Shown here piece by piece: positions 37,201 to 45,692 of a DNA stretch of 55,881 nt. The first letter of the stretch is position 1. The number at the start of each line of letters is the position of its first letter. Source of the stretch: an uncultured Bacteroidales bacterium (GTDB lineage: Bacteria; Bacteroidota; Bacteroidia; Bacteroidales; FEN-979); the NCBI GenBank assembly GCA_903828645.1, contig CAIKNA010000209.1, forward strand, positions 1 to 55,881. Direction: 5' to 3'. Both the position numbers and the translations under genes were made by a program. The notes under the pieces were generated by a model. That model made no database searches and had not been told where the DNA came from. It saw only the letters and a program-made list of their open reading frames with translations.

Positions 37201-37570
37201 AGGCAAGCGTGCTTGTACTTGATGCGGCGGTAAATCTCAGTTGCATCAGCGTTCCATTGCCGATGTTGGCGGCAGTGGTATTGGCCCAGCTGATAATCAC
37301 CTGGCTTCCTGTTGAATGGACAATCAGCAACCCCGTTGATAAGGCTGCATTCAGATTTTGGTACCCGAGATAGGTTAAATAGGTATTATTGTAATTCAGC
37401 ACCAATGAAATGGCTCCTATCCCATTGCAGTTGGTCACATTGACCGGAACCTGGATTTCGCCGGGACAGCTTGTTACTGTCCCGGCAGTTGTGTTGATTT
37501 GCGCATGGATCGAACCAGCCCCAATCATCAGCATCAATAGCAGTAGTATTTTTAAAATCAGTGTCTTCAT
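34256..37570 (-). CDS. Secreted four-cohesin/Ig-repeat protein with T9SS sorting domain (copy 2)
   Basis: 1104 residues, a paralogue of the 21610-24936 protein along its full length: signal peptide (MKTLILKILLLLMLMIGAGS), four cohesin-like modules (closing CEYSD motifs near 37168, 36480, 35787 and 35090, period about 690 bases) alternating with three Ig-like modules (about 100 residues each), a PKD-like segment, and a type A T9SS tail (FRVYPNPTSGNFILELS to the end). Stretches over 40 bases near the 3' end are identical between the copies, pointing to recent duplication or gene conversion. It follows its kelch/dockerin partner by 13 bases and precedes the histidine kinase by 36. The role is inferred as an adhesive or scaffold surface protein. 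Confidence 0.83.
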   Translation of the reverse strand: MKTLILKILLLLMLMIGAGSIHAQINTTAGTVTSCPGEIQVPVNVTNCNGIGAISLVLNYNNTYLTYLGYQNLNAALSTGLLIVHSTGSQVIISWANTTAANIGNGTLMQLRFTAASSTSTLAWDTQTPGNCEYSDVIGNVLPATFINGTANINQPPVINTQPASQTALVGQNVNFSVSASGTGIAYLWQISINNGTSWSDLTNVAPYSGVTSSNMTITNTPLAYNGYKYRCRLTGTCTPVVYTNEVTLSVINPITTTLPTASFCPGSIVVPVTVTNFNGVASFSLTFSYNSSCLTYTGFQNLNGALSGGTFVLNPSGGKVYMTWTSTTAASFGNGTIAELLFTSATGSSSLTWDLATEGNCEYSALGGTLFTGVFVNGSETIYALPSIVSNPVSVIIAKGQNTSFSISASGSGLSYLWQVSTNAGGSWANLTNTGNYTNVTNATMNISNAQLSMSSYQYRCRVTGTCLPVVYSNAAVLTVLPNIITACGTVTGCPGQIIIPVNVTDFIGVASFSLTLNFNPAVLTYTGYQNLNVNVSGGIFTANVSAGSVYLTWSNTTAATIASGGLLIELKFTGTPGASTLTWDTQTPGNCEYSDLSGLVIFSTWTNGNATINTPPSIIADPVNKTIYAGGSTSFSVSASGTGLGYLWQVTTNGGLNWSNLTNVTPYSGVTSSTLTINPASTGMNGYSYHCIVSGTCTPSVTSNDAQLTVTQAAITTTPGVVTNSCTGNLIIPVNVTNCSNVGGISLTMIFDTTKMTFEGYQGTNAALAAGMLVVNRTANKVFLSWASATAANIGSGVLIQFRFRAAAGISTSLSWDTQTAGACEYSDPAGTIITSFYNTSTLSVVANALIVNAGSDLILTSGSVQINASATGGTPPYTWSWTPSYWLDNPAIANPVASPPTTTAYILTVNTTGCSGSDVVNVIFPSDISVKDITIGSGQNNCFNATQTITVAGGGASFVVQSGGSVNMIAGQMISYLPGTTVNPGGYLHGYITTSGQYCSSLPAAPVAMVVEETQPSPPDESFFRVYPNPTSGNFILELSQDCETIPVKAELVGIHGEKIASETFTGSRTHPFSLTTIPVGIYLIRITCGKNSGTKKIVKF

Positions 37571-37583
37571 GGCGCAGCGGTTT

Positions 37584-40500
37584 TTAGTTGGATACCACTA
37601 ACTTGATCATGTCGGAAATGGTTTCTCCGTTGCTTTTGCTTTCGATTTTTAATAAATACACGCCTGGTTTAAGATTTGAAGCCTTTAATGCAATTTTATG
37701 ATTGCCGGCTGAAAAATCACCCGTTGCTATTTCCATGACAGGGCTTCCTACAATGTTCAGCAAAGTAATTCGCACCACACCAGGATTTTCAAGTGAAAAA
37801 TCAATCACCGATTTTTCCGTTGCCGGGTTGGGATAAACAGACAAACCGGTATGTCCATTGCCAGGGTTTATCCCTGTCAGAACCGTGTTGATCGTAGGGA
37901 TCGAAACTACCTCAAGGTCATTGGGAACGGCCAGCCCGTCTGCAAATTCACAATCCTCATAAATATCCAGCGCGATGCCGGCGGTGAGGCCCGACAGGTC
38001 TTTGGCTTTCATCTTCAGGATGACAACTACATCATCGTTATTGACGTTCAGGGCATTCATGTCGCACCAACCCATCCGGAACAACCCGTCAATTGCAGTA
38101 TAGGAGAATCCGGTCACGCCATTGGCCAGCCTGGCGCCGGTTATTTCAAGATACTGCCCGGGATAATAGAAGCCAAGGGAGATGGCACCCAGATGCATGG
38201 CAGTTTTCAGCTTTACAGGGAACTCAAATTCAGTGAAAGAACCAACCACCAGTGAACCTTCGTGAACCAGTCCGACTGATTCCGAACTTTTTTTGGCAGG
38301 ACCATAGGATAAGTTCACATCACCAAAGCAAGCCATCCTGATGTTGTTGGTAACCACATTCCCGCTCGTATAAAGGGTATCGGAAGTATAGAGGTAATCT
38401 CCGGCAGGGAAGGAACTTATCATTGCCGAATAGCGTTCCATCACAAGCAATGCATCCGTACCGTTGATTGAGTGGCTGGCATTGACATCGGCAGCAGCCA
38501 GGCCCATCCCTGTCAACGGGGTAACCTGGGCAAAATGGTTCAGGATGTTCAGGGCATCAGTTGAGTTTACCCCACCCCATACAGCTGTTGGAGTGATGGT
38601 CATCTGGTAATTTCCTGATGTAAACGGACTGAATGCATAGACCCCGGAAGTGTTGGTTGTGGTGCTAGCCACGCCGATACCGCCAAAGTCCTTGATGGCC
38701 ATGGCGGCATTTTTCATAGGATTGGCCCCGGAATTGGCATATTTTACCGTACCGCTCATTACCGTTGTCGGTGTTGACATCGAAGGTACCTGGGCGAAAG
38801 GCCCGAAATAAACACGCCCTTTGACAGAATTGTCCAGCTTGTCATATATTTTCAATGCAACCATGGTCGAATCGCCGGCACCCCAGAAATTGTAACGGGC
38901 GTTTACATTGGCTGTTGAATTATTATAGAGCTGATATCCGCTACCGCCATTATTGTCGTAAATGTTGCAGGTCAACGCTGCAGTATTGCCAAGGGTTGCG
39001 GTGCTGGTTCCATCAAACATGATCCCATAAGAGGTGTTATAGGTGAATGTGGAATTTTTTATGGTCAGGTTTGAGTTGCCGCTCAGGCTCAGACCAATTC
39101 CGGTCGACTCAGTTACAATGCAGTGATCGATCGTTGGCTGACCGGATGTTGAGCAGGAGATATTGGTCGTCAAAGCCTTTGAGATGTTGCAATATTTCAG
39201 GGATGAGGTACCTCCCCAGTTATCATTCCAGTCTGTGAAAACAAGTCCGTTCCATCCACCGGCCGTATTGTTATAGGGTTTGAATGTGATGATACTGTCG
39301 GCGGTGCCTTCGGCATAGATATCACCACCATAGCTGCCAGTGTTGCCCAACTGGATTTTAACCCCCGGCTCAAATGCCATGGTTATTCCGGGTCTGATGG
39401 TAATCCTGGAATGACTGCCATATTGAGCTATAAGCATGTCAGAGAGAACCCGGTAGGGAACCCCGTCATTGTAATAGGTTATGTTGCTTGTATAGGTCCC
39501 ACCCGAAAGGGCGATATAGTTAGGGGTATTCCCTGTATAAGTATTCCCGAAAAGATAGGAACTGCAGGTCCAGTCGTTGTATTTGAGCGGGTAGCCGGCA
39601 TTATTCAGGAAAGTGCAGTTGGTAATCGGAAAACTGCATGCCAGTTCATCAATCCCATCTCCGCCTGAATTGCTGATAATACAGTGATTAAGGGATGGCT
39701 GAGTCGAACTTTCTGCGTTGATATTGTAAGTGGCTCCTTTATCAATCGTGCAATATGTCAGGAAAGAAGTACCTCCCCAGGTGTCGTTTTGATCCGGGAA
39801 GTAAATGCCATTCCATCCGCCAACAGCATTATTGTATGGCTTGAATGTGATGATGCTGTCGGCCTTGCCTATGGCCCAAAGATCGCCTCCATAGCTGGAT
39901 GCCACTCCAACCTGAAGTTTCACACCGGGTTCAAATGCCAGGGTTACTCCGGGTGTAAGCGTGAGCCTGGCATGACTGCCATATTGTGCTAATCTGATAT
40001 CAGCCAGAACACGATAGGGAACTCCATCGTAATATAATCTCCTGTTGGTGTTATAATCACCACCTGACAGGGCAATGTAGTTAGGTGAGTTTCCAGTGTA
40101 CGTGTTGCCCCTGAGATAAGAATCGCAGGTCCAGTCGTTGTACCTGAGCGGATAGCCGGCGTTGTTCAGGAAGGTGCAGTTGGTGATCGGGCTGTTTGAT
40201 TGATATTCAACAATTCCATCCCCGGCTGACAGGCTGATAGTGCAATGGTCGAGACTTGGTTGTGTTGACGATTCCATGTAAAGATTATAGGTAGCACCCT
40301 GCTTTATCGTGCAATAGGTAAGAACGGAAGTTCCTCCCCACGAGTCGTTTACATCGGTAAAATAAATGCCTCCCCATCCGCCCGGTGTCGCATTGTAGGC
40401 CTTAAAGACAATCGGGCTTCCCACTGTTCCCTGGGCATAGAGGTCACCTCCGTAACTGCTCGCTATTCCCACCTGCAATTTTTTGCCTACCGCAAATGCC

Positions 40501-43316
40501 ATGATTACACCAGGGTTGACTGTAAGCCTCGAATAACTGGAATACTTGGCGACAAAAATGTCATCCAGTACATAATATGGCATCCCTCCTTCATTGGTAA
40601 TTGTCCGGTCGAGGTCGTATGTGCCCCCTGAAAGGGCGATGTAGTTGATTCCATTTCCAGAATAGGTATTTCCGGTATGCACGGGGTCCGCATGGGTATC
40701 CATGTAATGCAGCGGATACCTTCCGTTGCCTGTAAACTGGCAATTGGTAATGGCCCCGTAGGCGCTCTGATATTGGGCACCATCCAGTACGGCATTCCTG
40801 ATTTTGCTATGGTTCAGCACATTTGGCTGAGTTGTATTGACCGATAAATAATTATAGTCGTTTCCCTTTTCAATGATGCAATAATCCATTTGTGACTGTC
40901 CGCTATAGGAATCGCTGGCATCCGTAAAATAGATGCCGTTCCATCCTCCCGGAAGGCCATTGTATGAGGTGAAGGTGATCAGGCTGTCATAGGTTCCAAG
41001 GGCGTACAACTCCCCGGCGTATGGAGTTCCAATCTGTATTTGCGCACCACTAACTACCTTTATCGTATTCCCCGGTTCTATGGTAAGCCTGTTGCTGGGC
41101 GGAGTGGTGGGATATGCCTGGACAATGACCGTTCCCAGTAAAATATAGTCATATGACAGGGAATTCCAGTCATGATTGGCACTAACGGTGCCGCCATCAA
41201 TGGCAATGCCGTTGTAGGTATTGGCTGTAAAGGCAGGGGTGCCGTTTGGCTGGTAAAATGTAAAATTGGGCGATGGGTAATGATATGCAAAGAGGTTGTG
41301 GTCGATAGTGGTGGAGCTGTAAGTCGGCACTGAAACAGTACTTGTCAGGAACACCCCGGCTCCTCCGTTGTATGACAATGCGCAATTAACAAAACTCGGA
41401 TTGGATAGGTCAAGGTATGCTCCATTTTCAGTATTTCCCCTAAGGGAAGAATTTTGCATCACAACGTTTGCGCTGTAAAGCCTGATGCCGTTGCCATCGG
41501 CATTCCTCAGACTGCAGTTCACAAGCAATGGTTCGCTTGACTGGTTGCAATAGAGGTTGGCGTTGTTGGTGCCATAACCGGCATTGGCGATCACGGTATA
41601 ATAAAATTGGGAGGAGACCCCAACATCGCTGCTCGGATCGAAATAAATCCCATCCCATTGCCCTGTTTCGTTGGTATAATATAAAAATTTAACCGAGTCA
41701 ACAACGGTTCCGTTGCAGATAACATTGGCCTGGCTGACTGTCAACCCTGTCTGTGGTAAAAACAGGATAGTCGCCCCTGCCTGAAAGGTGTGGGTTCCCG
41801 CGGTGAAAGAGATATCCGAAGTTGCCCAGTAAGGACTCAATGCCTTTGTAAAAGTTGTTGTGGCATTCAGATTTCCTGTTAACTGAGTGCCCGGTGTGGT
41901 AATTGTGGCATCATTTAATGTTGAATTAAAGGTAGTTGACCCCGTTAAAACAACCTGGTATTGCAGGTATTGTTTGGTCTGGCTGACCACAATCGGAGAA
42001 ACATTTGAAAGAGCAGTCCAGTTACTCCATATCCCGTCGCTAAGTGCGGTGCGGTATGAAACCTGCAGGTTTGCATTGACAGCATTATAGCTGGCCGTAA
42101 ATGAAAGGGAGTTGATGAGCCTTTCGGCGCCCAGCTGGTAAAAGGGATTGGAGACAAACACCCCATGGTTCACATAGTTGGCGGATAAGCTCAGGTTCGC
42201 ATAGCGGCAATTATAAATGGGAGTTCCTGACAAATTGGCTCCCCCGGTATAATAAACCTGCCCGTTTGCCTGGAAGGCAGAGCCATCCTTGGTAAAGTCG
42301 TACATCAGATTCGGTGAGGTCACCCATGAAAGGCTTACGGCATCGGCATTTGCGTAATATACGGTATTGCTCAGCGTGGCGCCGACCGCACCTGCCATAA
42401 CCGTAATAAGACCATTCGTAACAGCAGATGAGTGGTTGCTTATGGCAACCGGCAGGCTCGTACCCGCCGACCATGCTCCTAGAGAACCATCGAGGCCCGG
42501 AGCCGCAATATAGACTGTAGACGATTTGGTTCCTGAATTGTCATAGCCGCCCAGCACATAGAGTTTGCTGTTGTAAGTCACCATGCTGTGCTTGTTGCGC
42601 GCCAGCGGCAGACTTGTCGCACTGGTAAAGGAAGAAAGTGTATTGTTGAAATTTACTTTGGCATAATAAACATTGCTGATTGCCGAGGTCTCTGTGGCAG
42701 AGCTGGAACCTCCGGCAACATAAATATAGCCATTCAGGTAAAGCGCCGTGTGACCCCACAACGCGGTGGGAAGTGTCACCAGCGAAGTTTGCCATGCACC
42801 GATGGAGCCATCGGTGTTTATTGCGGCATAATAAATTGTATTGTAAATCTGACTGGCATCCCTGCCTCCCATTACATAAATGGTATTGGTGCCGATAACC
42901 ACTGCGGGGTCTTTCAGTGCTACAGGAAGCGGGTTTAAGGCATTCCAGGTAGCAACACCTCCCGACTGGATGGTGCCGACATAAACGGCATTTGAATAGG
43001 TAAGGTTGTTGTATCCGCCCACCACGTAAGCATATTTATCAACCCAGGTAGCAGTCTTGTGTCCCGAAAGGGTTTGGGGAAGAACGGTTGTCGTAAGCCA
43101 TGATCCGACATCGGTGGCTGCATATTGAAGGTAAACATTGTCACTGGAAACCACCACGTTGTTTAATACGCCCTGATTGAAATCTGCATTGAGCGTTTGT
43201 GTGAAATTCACCTGGGCATTGACCATGGCAGGCCAAAGAACCGCGATAAAAAAAATTCCCAGGAATAAATTACTCGTGCAAATTTTGCTCACCAAATTGA
43301 AGAAATACGCTTTCAT
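37584..43316 (-). CDS. Giant secreted kelch/beta-helix/dockerin-like protein with T9SS sorting domain (copy 2)
   Basis: 1910 residues, a paralogue of the 24950-30118 protein. Order: signal peptide ending MVNAQ, kelch repeats (YVVGGYNNLTYSNAVYVG), long right-handed beta-helix (about 509-1440), CNA-B-like domain near 1519, dockerin-like repeats near 1580-1625 (AADVNASHSINGTDALLVME), cohesin-like domain, and T9SS tail (LSVYPNPATEKSVIDFSLEN to KLVVSN). It is 188 residues longer than copy 1, exactly one extra beta-helix module. The open frame begins 12 codons earlier, but the ATG at 43316 (MKAYFFNL) gives the normal signal peptide and matches copy 1. A good promoter lies about 150 bases upstream, making this the probable first gene of the 22-kb set. 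Confidence 0.83.
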   Translation of the reverse strand: MKAYFFNLVSKICTSNLFLGIFFIAVLWPAMVNAQVNFTQTLNADFNQGVLNNVVVSSDNVYLQYAATDVGSWLTTTVLPQTLSGHKTATWVDKYAYVVGGYNNLTYSNAVYVGTIQSGGVATWNALNPLPVALKDPAVVIGTNTIYVMGGRDASQIYNTIYYAAINTDGSIGAWQTSLVTLPTALWGHTALYLNGYIYVAGGSSSATETSAISNVYYAKVNFNNTLSSFTSATSLPLARNKHSMVTYNSKLYVLGGYDNSGTKSSTVYIAAPGLDGSLGAWSAGTSLPVAISNHSSAVTNGLITVMAGAVGATLSNTVYYANADAVSLSWVTSPNLMYDFTKDGSAFQANGQVYYTGGANLSGTPIYNCRYANLSLSANYVNHGVFVSNPFYQLGAERLINSLSFTASYNAVNANLQVSYRTALSDGIWSNWTALSNVSPIVVSQTKQYLQYQVVLTGSTTFNSTLNDATITTPGTQLTGNLNATTTFTKALSPYWATSDISFTAGTHTFQAGATILFLPQTGLTVSQANVICNGTVVDSVKFLYYTNETGQWDGIYFDPSSDVGVSSQFYYTVIANAGYGTNNANLYCNQSSEPLLVNCSLRNADGNGIRLYSANVVMQNSSLRGNTENGAYLDLSNPSFVNCALSYNGGAGVFLTSTVSVPTYSSTTIDHNLFAYHYPSPNFTFYQPNGTPAFTANTYNGIAIDGGTVSANHDWNSLSYDYILLGTVIVQAYPTTPPSNRLTIEPGNTIKVVSGAQIQIGTPYAGELYALGTYDSLITFTSYNGLPGGWNGIYFTDASDSYSGQSQMDYCIIEKGNDYNYLSVNTTQPNVLNHSKIRNAVLDGAQYQSAYGAITNCQFTGNGRYPLHYMDTHADPVHTGNTYSGNGINYIALSGGTYDLDRTITNEGGMPYYVLDDIFVAKYSSYSRLTVNPGVIMAFAVGKKLQVGIASSYGGDLYAQGTVGSPIVFKAYNATPGGWGGIYFTDVNDSWGGTSVLTYCTIKQGATYNLYMESSTQPSLDHCTISLSAGDGIVEYQSNSPITNCTFLNNAGYPLRYNDWTCDSYLRGNTYTGNSPNYIALSGGDYNTNRRLYYDGVPYRVLADIRLAQYGSHARLTLTPGVTLAFEPGVKLQVGVASSYGGDLWAIGKADSIITFKPYNNAVGGWNGIYFPDQNDTWGGTSFLTYCTIDKGATYNINAESSTQPSLNHCIISNSGGDGIDELACSFPITNCTFLNNAGYPLKYNDWTCSSYLFGNTYTGNTPNYIALSGGTYTSNITYYNDGVPYRVLSDMLIAQYGSHSRITIRPGITMAFEPGVKIQLGNTGSYGGDIYAEGTADSIITFKPYNNTAGGWNGLVFTDWNDNWGGTSSLKYCNISKALTTNISCSTSGQPTIDHCIVTESTGIGLSLSGNSNLTIKNSTFTYNTSYGIMFDGTSTATLGNTAALTCNIYDNNGGSGYQLYNNSTANVNARYNFWGAGDSTMVALKIYDKLDNSVKGRVYFGPFAQVPSMSTPTTVMSGTVKYANSGANPMKNAAMAIKDFGGIGVASTTTNTSGVYAFSPFTSGNYQMTITPTAVWGGVNSTDALNILNHFAQVTPLTGMGLAAADVNASHSINGTDALLVMERYSAMISSFPAGDYLYTSDTLYTSGNVVTNNIRMACFGDVNLSYGPAKKSSESVGLVHEGSLVVGSFTEFEFPVKLKTAMHLGAISLGFYYPGQYLEITGARLANGVTGFSYTAIDGLFRMGWCDMNALNVNNDDVVVILKMKAKDLSGLTAGIALDIYEDCEFADGLAVPNDLEVVSIPTINTVLTGINPGNGHTGLSVYPNPATEKSVIDFSLENPGVVRITLLNIVGSPVMEIATGDFSAGNHKIALKASNLKPGVYLLKIESKSNGETISDMIKLVVSN
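39200..41100 (-). repeat. Four tandem beta-helix modules of about 561 bp in copy 2
   Basis: GGWNGIYFTD-type motifs recur near 40941, 40375, 39808 and 39250, with NYIALSGGTY at equally spaced positions (about 40635, 40072, 39510). The last two complete modules are most alike, including WTCDSYLRGNTYTGN against WTCSSYLFGNTYTGN, suggesting they arose by the latest duplication. Confidence 0.75.
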
Positions 43317-43467
43317 AATATTAATTTTTAAGTGAATGTTGTGGTTGAACATTTAATTAATTACTTGCTTTAAAAGTGATTTATTTTTACTCTTAAGCTT
43401 GCGGTAAAAGGGGATAACAGATGATTGTAGCATTCCTGTTCTATATAAATGGACTTTTTTTAAACTG

Positions 43468-43498
43468 CAAAAATAATCTTTCACGTTAGTATTGTCAA
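43468..43498 (-). promoter_or_regulatory. Bacteroidota-type promoter of the cohesin/dockerin operon
   Basis: On the minus strand TTG (43496-43498) is followed after exactly 20 bases by TATTTTTG (43468-43475), matching the -33/-7 consensus TTG-N17-23-TAnnTTTG. The implied start near 43461 leaves a leader of about 145 bases before the kelch/dockerin ATG at 43316. The rest of the 43317-43589 gap is AT-rich with nothing else recognised. Confidence 0.6.
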
Positions 43499-43589
43499 GG
43501 AAATACCAAACAATTTAATTGTGAAGTTAATCACATTAAAAAAACACCCGGAAAAAATCATGAAATCACCTACCGCTGCGTCAACTTCG

Positions 43590-45165
43590 TCAGTATTTCA
43601 GGATTTTTTCGTTTCACTCCGGTTCCCGCATATCACATGAACAAAATACATTCCGGCAGGACTCCCGGCAAGTGTGAACCTGTGGATTCCCGTACCTGTT
43701 ATGGATTCGCCAGTGACTCTTTCTCCTCTCATTCCCAGGAGTTCGACATACAAAGGGGTGCCTGTGAAATTATGTACAAGTCCGATCATGAAAGGACCGG
43801 TGGTTGGGTTGGGATATATCCTGAATAGACTTTCATCCTGCACGTTCACTTCCTGTTCTGATAGGCCGGCTTTGACAAGAGGAGGCGGCAAAGCAAAGCA
43901 ATACTCATCATTGCCGGTGATATAACCATGCAGATAGCGCCCTGAAAGGACCTTTACTCCCGGAAGGAAATCGATCTCCTGGCTCGCTATCATGTTCCTC
44001 CATTCTGGACAACAAAGATAGTTCTCCCACCTGCGACTGTTATGGTTTGAGTGGCATCGTAGCAATAGGCATCACTGCCTGTGATGGGGTGATGCCAGCG
44101 GGTTGGGTATCGCCGGGCTTGTCAGCCAGGTGGATGGAGACCAGAGCCAGGTATACGGGGGAACACCGCCGGAAGCCGAACCATTGAGCGTTACCGGTGG
44201 GATCGTCAGGGTCAGATTGGTTTACTGCGAGCATCCCGGGAGCCAGTGCACCGTTGATCCCCTGGTAACCATCGTATGTCAGCTTGGTGGTGTCATACAG
44301 CAGCGTCAGGGATATGCTTCGGATGTTGTTGCAGTTTGTCACATTCAGCGGAACGTACAGATTTCCCGCACAGGAATTGGAAATGCTGGATGGAGCCGTA
44401 GTGATCGCAAATGGAGTCACTGTAAGCTGAGCCGTACCCGAGAAGACATATGGTGTGCAGGTGCCGGCGATATTGCACCGGTAGAGGCACCCATTCAAAG
44501 TGGTTGAGGCCGGCGATATCGAAAGAGTTGGGCTAAACATGCCTGAATAAGGGGCAATATTTGTCAGGTTCGACCAGGAGGTTCCTCCGTCAGTACTTTT
44601 CTGCCATTGGTAGATGAGGTTCAATCCGGTTGCAGTAACAGTAAAATCGGTGTTGCCGTCTGAATAGGTGTTGGTGTTAACCGGCTGGCCGGTAATGGCT
44701 GGTGGCTGCCAGATCGTTGCACTCCCGTTATTCCATGTGGAGAAAATGACAAGCCCGCTGATATCACTGTATTCACAATCACCAGGGGTTTGCAGATCCC
44801 AGTTCAGATCGCTGTAACCTGTCGTGCAATTAAACAGTAGTTGAACGATTGTTTCGTCGTTGAACTGGTTCGCCCGGCAACATAGATGTATCCCTTGAGG
44901 TAAAGTGCAGCATGGTCCCAGATATTCACCGGCAGCGTAACCGCAGATGTCTGCCATGACCCAAGTGTGCCATCAGGTTGAATGGAAGCGTAATAAACAG
45001 TATTGTAAACCTAGGTTTCATCCCGTCCGCCAAGAATATTAATGCTATCGGGGCCGACAACAACGGCAGGGCCTTTCAGGGCGACCGGCAGCGAACTCTG
45101 GGTGGTCCGGTTCCCGATACCTCCGCTGCTAATTGAAGTATAATATACCGCTGTTGACCTTTCCC
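43590..45165 (-). pseudogene. Eroded third kelch/cohesin pair, fused by deletion
   Basis: Reading the minus strand from about 45165: a kelch fragment (LPVALKGPAVVVGPDSINIL, GGRDET, stop at 45011-45013, VYNTVYYASIQPDGTLGSWQ, YLKGYIYVAG) matches the N-terminal part of the giant kelch genes, with TAG replacing a Gln codon. Near 44870 it switches to a cohesin-gene fragment (TPGDCEYSDISGLVIFSTWN, an Ig-like module, then the start of a cohesin module). At about 44205 roughly 75 residues are missing and the frame changes to a PKD-like piece (GGVPPYTWLWSPSTWL). A further frameshift lies near 44000, and a one-base loss in an A-run near 43603 spoils the last strand of the T9SS tail (TKKS-stop instead of TKKILKY). 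At least two deletions, one stop and two or more frameshifts make it non-functional as an exported protein. Confidence 0.85.
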
Positions 45166-45257
45166 TGGCAATTGACAACCCCGATATCTGTCGGAAAATT
45201 ATCGTACTTTTACAATAAAATTATTTATAATAAAACGTGTAACTGAAATCCCCGATC

Positions 45258-45692
45258 ATGCCTGATCATCACCATAAAAAGCGTTTCCTTAACATGCCCA
45301 AATACACCGGAGGCAGCGAAGCGTTCAAGGCCTTTATCGCAGCCAACCTCCGCTACCCTGAAGCCGCGCTCGAAGCCAGGGTGGAGGGGACGGTAATTGT
45401 CGAATATGATGTTCACGACAACGGGGTTGTTGACCATCCCAGGGTGTTGAAAGGGATCGGCTACGGTTGCAATGAAGAGGCCATGCGCGTGGTTGGCATG
45501 CTCCGTTTCGAAAAAGTGAAAAACCGGGGGGTGCGGGTTAAAATGACCACCAAGACCACCATCCATTTCAGGTTGCCTGAGGGGATCAAAATCAATTATA
45601 CAGCTGCCCCAAAAGCCCAAACCACTCAAAACATTGAAAAGGATCAGGAGAAACCCGCGCCGGTAACCTATGAATACACAATAACATTTTAA
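45258..45692 (+). CDS. Small TonB C-terminal-domain protein
   Basis: 144 residues. Residues 17-110 match the TonB C-terminal fold (YTGGSEAFKAFIAANLRYPE, GTVIVEYDVHDNGVVDHPRV, LKGIGYGCNEEAMRVVGMLR). Unlike TonB energy transducers it has no N-terminal membrane helix, no signal peptide and no proline-rich linker, and it ends with a short hydrophilic tail. Stand-alone TonB-C proteins are common in Bacteroidota and their role is unclear. It begins 93 bases after the decayed kelch/cohesin fragment and converges on the heparinase-like gene, overlapping it by four bases. Confidence 0.8.
   Translation: MPDHHHKKRFLNMPKYTGGSEAFKAFIAANLRYPEAALEARVEGTVIVEYDVHDNGVVDHPRVLKGIGYGCNEEAMRVVGMLRFEKVKNRGVRVKMTTKTTIHFRLPEGIKINYTAAPKAQTTQNIEKDQEKPAPVTYEYTITF

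Noticed and set aside
21610-43316. Cellulosome gene cluster
   Set aside because: Cohesin- and dockerin-like modules occur, but no glycoside hydrolase or carbohydrate-binding modules of a cellulosome and no scaffoldin layout; described instead as a surface assembly of unknown role.
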